From: Erythroxylum novogranatense
Taxonomy: Eukaryota > Streptophyta > Magnoliopsida > Malpighiales > Erythroxylaceae
Assembly (NCBI GenBank): GCA_029891385.1
Contig: JAIWQS010000236.1
Coordinates: 1,227,501 to 1,291,500 of the forward strand
Length of the DNA stretch: 64,000 nucleotides
Direction: 5' to 3'
A program made the position numbers and the translations under genes. Below the pieces are notes generated by a model that saw only the letters and a list, made by a program, of their open reading frames with translations, did no database searches and was not told the origin of the DNA. Shown here in pieces: positions 51,212 through 61,068 of this stretch; position 1 is the first letter of the stretch, and each line of letters begins with the position of its first letter.

Positions 51212-51248
51212 GTAGCCGGGAGAAGGCTCTTGTCAACGTGCACGTGAT
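51212..51248 (-). promoter_or_regulatory. Conserved LTR box, outer element copy
   Basis: Minus strand: ATCACGTGCACGTTGAC followed by AGAGCCTTCTCCCGGCTACC. Same order and spacing as the boxes in the two other LTR families. Confidence 0.65.
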
Positions 51249-51874
51249 GAACGAAATGGTTCCACTCTCGCCCAAACAAAAGCACATAATCATGCTCAGA
51301 ATCATTTTATCCGATGATATGCTTTCAAGCTTTCATTTATTCAAAATGCCACGACCGAAGTCGAGGCATAACATGCTCAGAATCAAGATTCATTTCTATC
51401 AACTCTCATGCTTCTTTAAATCATATAACGAATCATGTTAAACAATTAATCACATATTCGATCAAAAGTCATGCACTTCATCATACATAACACATAACAT
51501 ATATTCACACATAGGCAAGAATTTGCCTAATCACACAATAACTATAAATACATTACCCACCTAATATCGCTTGAGAATCCAAGCTCACTACTGTCCTTCC
51601 TCTTGCGATTGAATCAGGTCGGCTTGGTTTCCTATATCAAACAAAGTTTCCAATCAAGCAACATTCAAAGAAATATTCAAATCAAAAGTAAAAACACTAA
51701 GAGTCTACATCCGGCTTCCAACCCAAATTCTCGAATCTTAAGAGGCAACTTCCGACCTTCCCTTCTTTGTAAAACTTGTAGCCATTTATCTCTAGATCAC
51801 AACGAATTCAAAATCCCCTCAATTGGACATCTACAGCCCAAGATATGCCTAAAAGACTAAAATTCATCGCTGCT

Positions 51875-52075
51875 GAAAATAGGGCTCGTCGCGGCGAACG
51901 CCCGTGCTCGCTGTGACGTGCACCAATTCCTCGCACGTCGCGGTGTGCTTCTTGTCGCATGTAGCGGCGTGCTCCTTCACGTATGTTGTGGCAAACAATA
52001 ATGTCGCACGTCGCGACGAACACGTACGTCGCTGCGTGTTCATACGCACGTCACGACGTACGGGCCTGGAGAACG
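51875..52075. repeat. CpG-rich repeat cassette, 5' LTR of outer element
   Basis: Repeats of GCACGTCGCGGTGTGCTTC and CGCACGTCGCGACGAAC type. Shorter than the copy at 16805-17045. Confidence 0.8.
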
Positions 52076-52731
52076 ACTCCGAACTCGACTTTGCAGCATT
52101 TTCCCACTCTAATCCTTCCCCAAAAACAAATGCAACACACCTAAACCTTGATTCAAGTCTTAGAATACATTTCTAACCCATTTACAACTGAAAATAAACA
52201 CAAAATCATCAATACAAAGAAATCTGTCCATTTTTTCCTAATTTTTTCGAAAAAACCCTAAACCACCGATTCTAACTCATTCAACCTATCTTTAGGTTTA
52301 ATCCAACCACAATACAATGGAATGAACTCAAACTTACCAGGAAATGACATTGAATCAGTCGGCAGTCACAAGGATCACAAACTCTCTTTTTATTCTCCTT
52401 CTTCCTTACCCACGACACTTTCCTCTTCTCTTCTCCTCTTTTCTTTCCTTTCTTTCTTTCCTTTCTTTCTTCTAACTCCTTCACTTAAGTCTAATGGGAT
52501 GGGTAAAGACCATTTTACCCCTCCAAGCCAAGTCTTAACCTATCCAACCTAAACAATCTTCCCAAAATACCCTCATACACTCTTACCCTTTAATTCCTAT
52601 TTAAACCACATTAAACTCAAGTAATTCTCAATTATCCACTAACACTCTCAATTTCATCAAACTAAGACATAATCACATAATTAACACAATTCGGGCTTAA
52701 TGACATCATAAAAAAAATTCAGGGTCCAACA

Positions 52732-53165
52732 CTTTCACTTCATCTTACTTTTATCTTTTTACTTTTATCGTCTTACTTCTATCGTCTTACTTTCACTTCG
52801 TCTGACTTTTATAGTCTTACTTTCACTTCATCTTATTTCTATCGTCTTACTTTCACTTCATCTTACTTTTATCATATTACTTTCACTTTCACTTCGTCTT
52901 ACTTTTATCGTCTTACTTCTATCTCTAGAATATCTCTACTTAAAAAGATCATAACTTTTGACTCTGATGTCTAAATTTTTCATGCTATATACCGTTGAAA
53001 AGATAAAAGAAAGATCTATAACTTTCCAGAAGGAAACTTTGTCAAAATCTATCTAAAATAAACCCATATTTTCTCCAAAATTCAGAATATGAATTTTATG
53101 ATCAGCTATCAACATCCTGCACCTAATTCTCAACTTCATGACAATTTTTGAGACTCTTAGAGACA
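52732..53165 (-). mobile_element. Degraded LTR relic into which the outer element inserted
   Basis: 52732-52925 is a pyrimidine array (CTTACTTTTATCGT / CTTTCACTTCGT units). Its complement resembles the purine cassette of the 18594-30373 LTR. The adjoining 52930-53160, read on the minus strand, matches the same LTR's module (AAATTTAGACATCAGAGTCAAAAGTTATGATC versus AAATTTGGAGTTGAGTCAAAAGATATGATCC). It is thus an older relative of that LTR. Confidence 0.55.
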
Positions 53166-56100
53166 AAACTGAAACTCGATGTCTTCATAAGAAATGTATT
53201 CATACGTTTCTATTTTAATCCGATTCAAGAATCATCTCGTTTGGATAACTAGAAAAAAAAGTTATGGCAAGCAGACCGAAGAACGCTCGATGAACATTTT
53301 CCAGATCACTACTAATCTTGTTTCTAAATCTTTCCTTATCACAAATCATACCAAGATCACTCTTTCTACTCCCTCAACTTATCATTTTCAATAAAGTCAC
53401 ATCTAACATACCATGCACAGAATAAAAAGGCACATAATAGTTCACATGGTCTTCTCTACATCGAGATGTATGAAACTAGTCGAATGATAAAGATAGCCAA
53501 CGATCTCAAAGAAGTAAACTTTCAGACTAGAAAATTTTATGAAAGACAAATTTAAAAACTTATAGATTAAGGTATCTTTATACTGCAGATGTAAGTAGTA
53601 GACATGTAAACTATTTTCAACGTATCTCAAAGAAAGTTATTTCATCTTATTTCTTCTCCCAGCCAATGCTTATTTAATTACATTTTGATATTATTTATTA
53701 TTTAACTATGATGTAAAAACTTCCCCTGCATATAAATTTGCTGGGTATTTTCACTGTGCATTTGCGCAGACTTAATCTGCTGGTCCAACAATAAACCATC
53801 ATGATGGTTGGTTAACCAACATGATGGTTGGTGATTGAATATATAAGTTTTAGAAACAAAAACTTATATATAGGAATCTCAATTATTCTGAATCATTGAA
53901 AAACCACTTTAAAGAAAGGAAACAAAAAGAGAATAAATCAACATCTTACAAAACAAAGCAATCATGGATAAAAAAATCATTCGATTCATAAATATTTTAA
54001 CACAATTAACTTAAACTTGTTTATCTCTGGAAGTGAGATCGGAATATTGTCTTTAATTCATCTTAATATTCACTCGCTTGAGATTACTTACACTAATCAA
54101 GCTTTAGTTTTTATTTTGAAAAGGAATTGGCTAATTCACCTGGATCTCTACTTTCTATTACAAGATTTTGTAATTCAGGATAGTTTTTAAATAACTATTT
54201 TATGTCAGACTAAAATAAATCTTAAAAACATTATGTAGCAAGTTTTAAATATCTAAATTAAACTGAATTCTATTATTAATTTGATCGTAGTGCTAGTTCA
54301 ACTAAAATATATTATCAAATACTTTTAAACTTTTGCATGTACTTAATAAAGTGTATACAGACTGTACCGCTTAGCATCCCATGACATGTTTGTTTCTTCT
54401 TCTAGAAAACAATGGTCTGTTAGGTGATTTTAGGACTTATGGTTTGATAAATGAAGGGTTAAAAACATTGGAACATTCTATAATTTGATTTTTGTTTCAA
54501 ATTTAATAGTTTAAAAATATTATTTGCCTTCTTATGATATTGTTTAACTATCACCCAATCTTTTTGTTATATTCTATTTATTTTATCTATTTTATTAAAA
54601 ATGAAATAATTTTAAAATTACAATACGGCATTATTTTATAATTACGAATTGGTAAAATTTTATAAAATATGATAATAAAGTTGTGCAAAAAGGTGATATT
54701 TTAAAACATGAATCTTAAAATGAAAAAACTAAAACGATATAAGAGTTTAATGTAATTAACCATTAAACAAATTATGAAACCTTCTTTTATAACAACTTGG
54801 CTGTTTAGATATCCCAAATTGGGTATTAAGCTATTAGACTAACCACCAACTTGAGGTGGAGATCGAATAATTTGGTGCATGCTTACGAGAAACGTTGCGT
54901 TCCTCATGTATTATCAATTTGATGAGTACAAGTTAGGCAATAGCACATGATGAGTATATTTAGGCAATAGCAGTATAGCACAACATGCATTTTGTCAAAC
55001 GTGGAGCATGGCCATCTTCTTCTTTTTCTTTTTTTTTTGGTAAATAAGCATGGCCATCTTCGTTATAAAGAAAAGTCAAAATCCAAATCTAGTTTACCTA
55101 ATAATCACAACTAAGATTGGAAATTTCGTATGGAAGTGAAGGAAAGGCCGCCCACTCTAACATGTAGCTCTTACCATCTTAAATAAACTAAGAGATCATA
55201 CCATGATCAACCAATGTTTGTCGAGATGACGTCCACAGCCTATGACTCGAACATAAATTGAGTACCAATGTAGAACAAGTCATGATCGATTAAGTCATGA
55301 ACCGAGCTAATCGATCATGACTTGAAGTTAAAGTCACCTAAAATATATACACTTAAAATCACAAGTTGCTTGAGAAAAGATTCGTTTTTGTAAGGCCGGA
55401 CATTCAAATACTATGCATTCAATCACTTATAAAATCACAAGTTGCTTGAGATTCGTTTGTAAGGTTGGACATTCTAATAATATGCATTCAATTACTTATT
55501 TAAAAGAAAAATGACACAATTTACCAATATTTTGAAAACTAGACTAGAAGTTAAACCGGTAAAATAAAAAGTTAATGTTTAAAAGGTTTAACCGGTATTA
55601 AGCCATCGTAAAAGCCAGTTAAAGGTTAAATAAAATTAAAGAATTTGAAATATAAATGAAAGAGATTATTCTTATCTTTTTAAAGAATTTAAAGTTTGAT
55701 TGAAAAATAAATTGTTAAATAAAAATTTATTTGTTTATTTTCGTTTATAAGAACTTATTAATTTACAAAATTGATCGACTAATTAATAAATTGATTAATT
55801 TTAACAACAAGAGTTATTAAAAGAAATCGAATTAGAAAATTAAAACTGAACTAAAAATTAGACGTTTCAAAATTTTATAGTTGAACCGATCAAATCAGTT
55901 GGAGTTTTAATCACTGCAATTTACCATCTTCTTTCTTAATTCTTTAAATAATACAAGACATTAAGTACTAAATACCTATGTGCATACAAAATATTCAAAT
56001 TACAGGTTATAACTTGCCTGTATAAAATCATAATCCTTAGTATTCTTTGGTTTGCATGTCTTGCAAGTGTTTATAAACAATCTTTTAAAAATAGAATTAA

Positions 56101-56620
56101 AATTAAATCGATAGGATAAAAGGTTTAAATTTTAAAAGATTTATTTATATTAAACTGTTATTAAATTGATAAATTGTAAAGATTAAAAAATTGGGCTGAA
56201 AAAGGAGATTATCGTTATCAATTTTAAATTTTAAATTTTAATTAAAGAAAGAAATTATTAAATGAAAATAAGTAGTTTATTTTAGTTTATAAAAATTAGT
56301 TAATTTCTGAAAATCGGTTATTAATAAGCTGACCAGTTTTTAATCAAAAGGGTTATTATAGTAAACTAAATCAAAAGTTGAGTTTCAATTAACCAAATTG
56401 GTTTAGTTTCTTAATCTTTATTAATGTTAACATAATTATTTTTGCAAGGAGAGGTTGATTCTTTACTTTATATCTCTAGTTCTCTTGATCTTCAATGTTT
56501 TGTCATTAAAAGAATGCAACGTAATTACGGGGACATCAATCTGTGTATTCTTAGGGTGGTTAGTTTTGACAATGAAACCAAAGACCATTTAATATAAGTG
56601 TAAAGAATGTTTATCCGTTC
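53166..56620. other. AT-rich intergenic region upstream of the acyltransferase
   Basis: No gene seen. Small structures only: an inverted repeat built on CCATCATGATGG / GGTTGGTTAACCAAC at about 53790-53835, and a tandem duplication of about 70 bp at 55359-55500 (ACAAGTTGCTTGAGA...GACATTC.AATA.TATGCATTCAAT). The last 500 bp are the likely promoter of the gene at 56707. Confidence 0.55.
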
Positions 56621-56621
56621 T

Positions 56622-56630
56622 TTATATATA
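56622..56630 (+). promoter_or_regulatory. TATA box of the BAHD gene
   Basis: TTATATATA lies about 80 bp upstream of the ATG at 56707, giving a short 5' leader if transcription starts about 30 bp downstream. This placement also argues against coding use of the GTG at 56644. Confidence 0.6.
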
Positions 56631-56706
56631 GTACCATCTCTAAGTGGCAAAACTTCATCATAATCCACAGTTTGGTAATTTTAAACAAAACTTCCCAAGA
56701 GAGAAA

Positions 56707-58011
56707 ATGGAGATTCAAGTAGAGTTGATCTCCCGATGTATGGTCAAGCCTTCTTCTCCAACCACTCACCACCTTCGCCACCACAAACTTTCTTCTATTG
56801 ATCAGCTCACATTCCCAGTTTTCATGCCATGGCTAGTTTTTTACCCCAGCAACACAGAAACTAGCAATATAGAGAGATGCGAGCGAGTGAAGAAATCATT
56901 GTCCGAGACTTTAAGCGTGTTTTATCTTCTCGCTGGACGTTTGAGAGACAGTTCTTATATAGACTGCAACGATGAGGGCGTCCTTTTCTTGGAAGCTGAA
57001 GCCAAATGCACAATTCTGGATATTCTCCGAAGTCCATACACCAATATTGGTCTCGAAAAGTTGTTAGCACTGGAAATCGTGGATTCAAGCGACTTGGTTG
57101 CAGCAATTCAGGTGACTTACTTTGAGTGTGGTGGGATGGTGGTTGCAGTTAGTATGGCTCATAAAGCTGCGGACGCCTTGTCCATGGTGAATTTCTTCAA
57201 TTTCTGGGCTGCCATTGCTCGTGGTGAGAGCAAGGACTTTTTACCTCCGCCTGAATTTGTCTCGGACAAGTACTTCCCACAGATTGATATATCTAACTTT
57301 GAAGCTAAGCCTGGCGGTGGAGTGCAGAGAAAAATTGTGGGCAAGAGGTTTCTGTTCGAACGATCAAGCATATCAACTATCAGAGACATTTATTCTGGTA
57401 GGAACAGTACCGCGCAGCAGAGACGTCCAACTAGAATCGAGGCCTTAACAGCTTTCCTGTGGATCAAATTCTTCGAAACAACTCAAGTTAATGAAGATGT
57501 TAATAAAACTTACTTCATCCATCATCCAATAAACTTTCGTCCAAGAATGGAACCTCCTCTCTCCCAACACAGTTTCAGGAACATTGTTATGCAGCATGTA
57601 GTTGCAGTACCTGACCTGCAAGCAAATGATGGATGTTACGGCATACTAAAGCAGATGAGAGAGGCAAACAAGCAGGTGAATGCGAGCCACGTGAAGAAAC
57701 TGCAACCAGGCGAGGAGCTTTTGAAAATGACGAAACTGAAACTTGAGAGAGCAAGAAGAGAAGAAATAGTTGGTGCGGACTTCTCAAGCGTTTGTGGGTT
57801 TCCTATATATGAAACCGACTTTGGTTGGGGAAAGCCTGTGTGGATGGGAACAGTATGTTGGCCTGCAGACAGGATATTTATTTTCCAGGATTATATAAAA
57901 GGTGGTATAGAGGCATTTGTTCACTTGAAAGAGGAGGATATGGCCAAGTTTGAGATGGACGATGAGCTTGTTGCACTAACATCTCCAACTCCAGCAGGGA
58001 TATCATTGTGA
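56707..58011 (+). CDS. BAHD acyltransferase (vinorine synthase-like clade)
   Basis: Cytosolic BAHD enzymes transfer an acyl group from acyl-CoA to an alcohol or amine of a specialised metabolite. The gene is intact, single-exon and 434 residues long, normal for the family. The catalytic HXXXD is HKAAD (His152, Asp156) and the structural DFGWG is at 371-375. Other family marks are the N-terminal VKPSSPTTHHLRHHKLSSIDQL, LAGRL, and NFRPRM...FRN in the middle. The frame stays open upstream to a GTG at 56644, but the first ATG is at 56707, the protein start fits the family, and a TATA box precedes it. By pattern it resembles the clade with vinorine synthase and stemmadenine acetyltransferase, but the substrate cannot be read from sequence. 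No clustered pathway genes are visible; neighbours are retroelements. Confidence 0.95.
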   Translation: MEIQVELISRCMVKPSSPTTHHLRHHKLSSIDQLTFPVFMPWLVFYPSNTETSNIERCERVKKSLSETLSVFYLLAGRLRDSSYIDCNDEGVLFLEAEAKCTILDILRSPYTNIGLEKLLALEIVDSSDLVAAIQVTYFECGGMVVAVSMAHKAADALSMVNFFNFWAAIARGESKDFLPPPEFVSDKYFPQIDISNFEAKPGGGVQRKIVGKRFLFERSSISTIRDIYSGRNSTAQQRRPTRIEALTAFLWIKFFETTQVNEDVNKTYFIHHPINFRPRMEPPLSQHSFRNIVMQHVVAVPDLQANDGCYGILKQMREANKQVNASHVKKLQPGEELLKMTKLKLERARREEIVGADFSSVCGFPIYETDFGWGKPVWMGTVCWPADRIFIFQDYIKGGIEAFVHLKEEDMAKFEMDDELVALTSPTPAGISL

Positions 58012-58388
58012 GGTGGTATTTGAATGATAATGTATATCTTATCATGTTAATTTGTACCTTAATTCATGTGATTTACCCATATAATTATGATTAGGACAGA
58101 TATATCTCAATAGTGGCTTGGACCGAAACCAGGGTGACCTCTTAAAACTGTGATCTAATTAAATTCAACTTGAACAGATTTGGGCCAGTACTAATCGACA
58201 TTATTTTTGTTGAACTGACTTTAGTTGATTTGGATCGTTCATCCCAAATTGAGTTGATCCCTCGAGCTTAAGTTTGAATTTAGATCTGATCATTTTAGAT
58301 TTAATCTATTAATTTCAGATCCAGATGATTTTAAATTGTCAATTCTATTTTTAAAAAATGAAGGTATTGAAGAAAGAGGATAAAGTAA
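58012..58388. other. 3' flank of the BAHD gene
   Basis: Holds the presumed 3' UTR (AATAATG/ATAATG-like signals at about 58022-58030) and AT-rich sequence without coding signal. Confidence 0.5.
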
Positions 58389-58973
58389 TTCCTTTTTAAT
58401 TTTTTTGTGAATAAAGGGAAAAAGAAGCTATATCTAGAAGGAATTAGTAATGATCTGTTCGCAGATCAGATTGCAGAAGAAGTGCGGAAAATTGATGCAG
58501 CATGCGCTTCTAAGGAGAATTCAGACGGAGCTAGTTGTAACTTTACAGACAAGAATAAAGACTGTCCAATAGGGGGAAGATTACTTACAGGCACTTTCAT
58601 TGAATTGCTCGTGCAGACAGTATTACGTATTAGACCACTTTCTGATACACTGTCTCTACACAATGAAGCTATACCTCTGCAAGGAAGACAGTTGCTCATG
58701 CTACCTGTTCCATATGATTTAGATCTTCCTGAATCTAATACATTTATCCTTCCACCAACTATTGAAATTAATGAAGAATATATTCCATTCTCGGATGCAT
58801 ACACTACAACAATTCCGTTCTCATCACCCTCGGAAGATAATGTTCAACCCTCCTTACCGGTTGACTCTCAAGAAGAAATCAACCAACTACGTGGTGAAGT
58901 CAACGAGATAAAGGGGATGATGAATGAAATGAAGATGATGATGACAGAATTGATGAAGAGTCATCGTCGTTGA
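58389..58973 (+). pseudogene. Unknown ORF fragment just upstream of a retrotransposon PPT
   Basis: An open frame of about 195 codons with no ATG near its start (first internal Met is about half way), so it is probably the tail of a longer protein. Visible traits are an acidic, proline-rich middle (LPVPYDLDLPES, ILPPTIEINEEYIPF) and a C-terminal coiled coil of Met/Glu-rich heptads (INQLRGEVNEIKGMM...MKSHRR). It lies about 230 bp before the PPT and LTR of a copia-type element. That would suit the extra 3' ORF some plant copia (Sirevirus-type) elements carry, but no family motif was recognised. Confidence 0.4.
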
Positions 58974-59284
58974 TCATTTTTGACCATAACAAATTGAGGG
59001 AGAAAAGAATGGAAGGCAACAGAAGAGAATGGAAGGTATCTGAAGAAAATGGAAGAATCTCAAAAGGTGTGACTGAAGAAGTCGAAGAAGAAACAGGAAG
59101 GAAGACTAATGAAGGTCGTCTGAAGAAAACTCACAAGGAGATAAGTTTTTTTTGTTTTGTTTTTCTATCTGTACATTTTCTTTTTATTTGTATAATTTGT
59201 TATCATCAAAAAGGGGGAGATTGTTAAGTCAAAATGACTTTACTTAGATATAATTTTGATGAATAACAAAAAAAAATAAAAGAA

Positions 59285-59545
59285 AAAGCAATACAGACGA
59301 AGCAACGTAGACGTAAAAGGATAAGACGCAGACGTACAGACAAAGCAATGCAGACGCAAAAGAAGAAACACAGACGCAGACACAGACGTAGGCGTACAGA
59401 AACAATAACGCAGACGCAAACGTACAAAAACACAGACGCAGACGCAAAACAGAAACACAGAAACAGACGCAGACACAAAATAAAAAACAGACAAAGACGT
59501 GAAGTGAGAAAAACAGACGCAGAAGAAGAATTGAAATGCAGACGC
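59285..59545. repeat. GACGCAGAC minisatellite in copia LTR
   Basis: About 20 irregular copies of ACGCAGACG(T/C)A and CAGACGCAAA in a mostly A/C/G strand. It lies upstream of the TATA-like site. Confidence 0.8.
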
Positions 59546-59598
59546 AAGAGTCAGTTCGAGTTAGTTACAGAACTCAACTGATTAACCATTTCTTTTAA

Positions 59599-59657
59599 AG
59601 ATTCAAGAAACAAGATTCAAGAAGCAAGATTCAAGAAACAAGATTGAAGAAGCAGTT
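59599..59657. repeat. Short tandem repeat, GATTCAAGAARCAA
   Basis: Four head-to-tail units of about 14-15 bp directly upstream of the predicted TATA box of the copia LTR. This is a typical position for LTR enhancer repeats. Confidence 0.75.
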
Positions 59658-60213
59658 GGAGACGAAGGCTATATATACAAGTCGAAGTCGAAGATTACAA
59701 AGTTGGTTGAAAAATTATCTGAATTACATCTACGCGATCGTAGAAAGAATACTGTGCAAATTAGCCGAGAGCTATTTTTATCTGTAACAAGTTCTCAAAC
59801 ACTTTTCTGTGAGAAAATAGTGCAGATAGCCTGTAGAGGCTAAGTGTGAAAGAATACTGATTGTAGAGACCTGAAAAGGCTCGTAAAGAATACTTGTAAA
59901 AGTTGAAGAGATAGTGAAATCTCATAAAGAACTCTGAGGGCTGGAAGTAGCCCACGGTTTGGGGTGAACCAGGATAAATCACTCTGTCAACTACTCTTAC
60001 TCTATCTCTCCTTTAGATTCAAAGTTTTATCATTACTTAATTCGTAAACAAAGTATTCTCATAGTTTTGATTAATTAGAATCTATCCGAATTTGTGTAAA
60101 AGAATTTTATCCTTAATGACATTTTGAAAGAATCTCAAAAAGGGAATACAATTCAACCTCCCCCCTTCTCGTGCATTCTTACACCATTTATTAGCATTGT
60201 ATTAACGTATGAT

Positions 60214-60333
60214 TCACTTCAACTTATTCGGAAGATTCGTACTACAGAGAATCCTGTAGATATGCTGACCAAGGTGGTTACAAAAGCCAAGTTTGAACAT
60301 TGTTTAGACTTGGTCAATATCCTGCAAATTTGA
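60214..60333 (+). pseudogene. Copia pol C-terminal tail (end of RNase H)
   Basis: RKIRTTENPVDMLTKVVTKAKFEHCLDLVNIL followed by a stop at 60331 is the usual end of Ty1/copia polyproteins (NPADMLTK motif). The rest of pol is missing. The LTR at 60446 belongs to it. Confidence 0.85.
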
Positions 60334-60445
60334 ATTGGCGCCTGAGGGCGCAAATTGGAAGCACCACAAAGGCTGTTTTGTTTGATTGGGAGGATAAATG
60401 ATGCTTGCATTTGTTGGGACCCGAAATTGTGCCAAGGTGGAGATT

Positions 60446-61068
60446 TGTTGTATTTTGTTGACTTTTGGAGGCTTGGTATTTTTTTGACTTTGGTTGGTGG
60501 CTCAATTTCAATCCCATATTGGGAAGAGATGAAGATGGGAGGAGTTTTTGAAGTTATAAAATAACTCCTCCCCTTCCTAATCAAAATCATCCCAAAAATT
60601 TGATAAAATACTCAAAAGTTGTATACATATCAAATTTTGTATTCTCTTCTTAATGAGAGCAGGCTGCCTTAAGTGGTGCTCGGAGAAGTAGACAAAATTG
60701 GCCGAACTTCGTTATCAAGTTTCGGGTGTGTTCTTTCCTTATCTCTTTTATTTATTTCGCATTTATAATATTCAATATTATTTGTCGGGTATATTTGTAG
60801 TGTTGTGTTTAATTTATTTGGGTGTATTTATTGTTCGTGTGTGTACACGGGTTTAGGTTGTGATAAATACACCGTGCACGTAATTTCTGTCTAGGAGGCC
60901 GGGTTTTAAGTGGGACCGTTTGTGACCCCTCCGTCATTTCCTGGAATCTTACGTGGAATGGTAATACTATCTTAGGAGTCCGTTTGGCGGTTTTTCTTGG
61001 GTATTACCGAATCGGTTCACTTCACTAGTTGTTTACTTTAAAGAGAAAAATACCCGATTTTTCCAACA
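60446..61068 (+). repeat. 3' LTR of a second copia element
   Basis: The PPT-like AAGGTGGAGATT ends at 60445. The LTR runs TGTTGTATTTTG...GATTTTTCCAACA (623 bp), a typical copia size. A TATA-like TTATAAAATAA lies near 60554. No 5' partner is present in the window. Confidence 0.75.

Larger units (their letters stand above)
16161..52731 (-). mobile_element. Outer Ty3/gypsy chromovirus (Tekay/Del type), minus strand, three insertions
   Basis: The order on the minus strand is 5' LTR (50502-52731), PBS for initiator tRNA-Met (50480-50497), gag, protease, RT, RNase H, integrase, chromodomain, PPT (17713-17726) and a truncated 3' LTR (16161-17712). Three elements interrupt it: at integrase (18594-30373), just upstream of the integrase zinc finger (30928-42852) and in gag (45964-50152). 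Together they add about 27.9 kb; what remains of the host element is about 8.7 kb. Many stops and frameshifts make it non-autonomous. The C-terminal chromodomain and tRNA-Met PBS place it among plant chromoviruses. Confidence 0.88.
50502..52731 (-). repeat. 5' LTR of the outer gypsy element
   Basis: 2,230 bp, complete: on the minus strand it starts TGTTGGACCCTGAAT and ends CAGGCCCAACA. Carries a donor-like CTG|GTAAGT at 52337, a pyrimidine-rich (purine on minus) leader tract at 52380-52480, the repeat cassette at 51875-52075, the conserved box at 51212-51248, and the GAGCTGTGTAGCTCAACCC hairpin block near 50915. Confidence 0.9.
59207..60183 (+). mobile_element. PPT and 3' LTR of a copia-type element
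   Basis: AAAAAGGGGGAGATT (59207-59221) is followed by the LTR start TGTTAAGTC at 59222. A TATA-like CTATATATAC lies at 59668. The LTR end is not certain, most likely near 60183 after ...CCCCCCTTCTCGTGCATTCTTACA. The 5' LTR and most of the interior are absent, so this is a 3'-end remnant. Confidence 0.65.

Noticed and set aside
56644..56706. N-terminal extension of the BAHD protein
   Set aside because: It begins at GTG, lies just after the TATA box, and does not resemble BAHD N-termini.
59224..59547. Cys/Phe-rich minus-strand ORFs of 67-107 codons
   Set aside because: They are antisense readings of the GACGCAGAC minisatellite.
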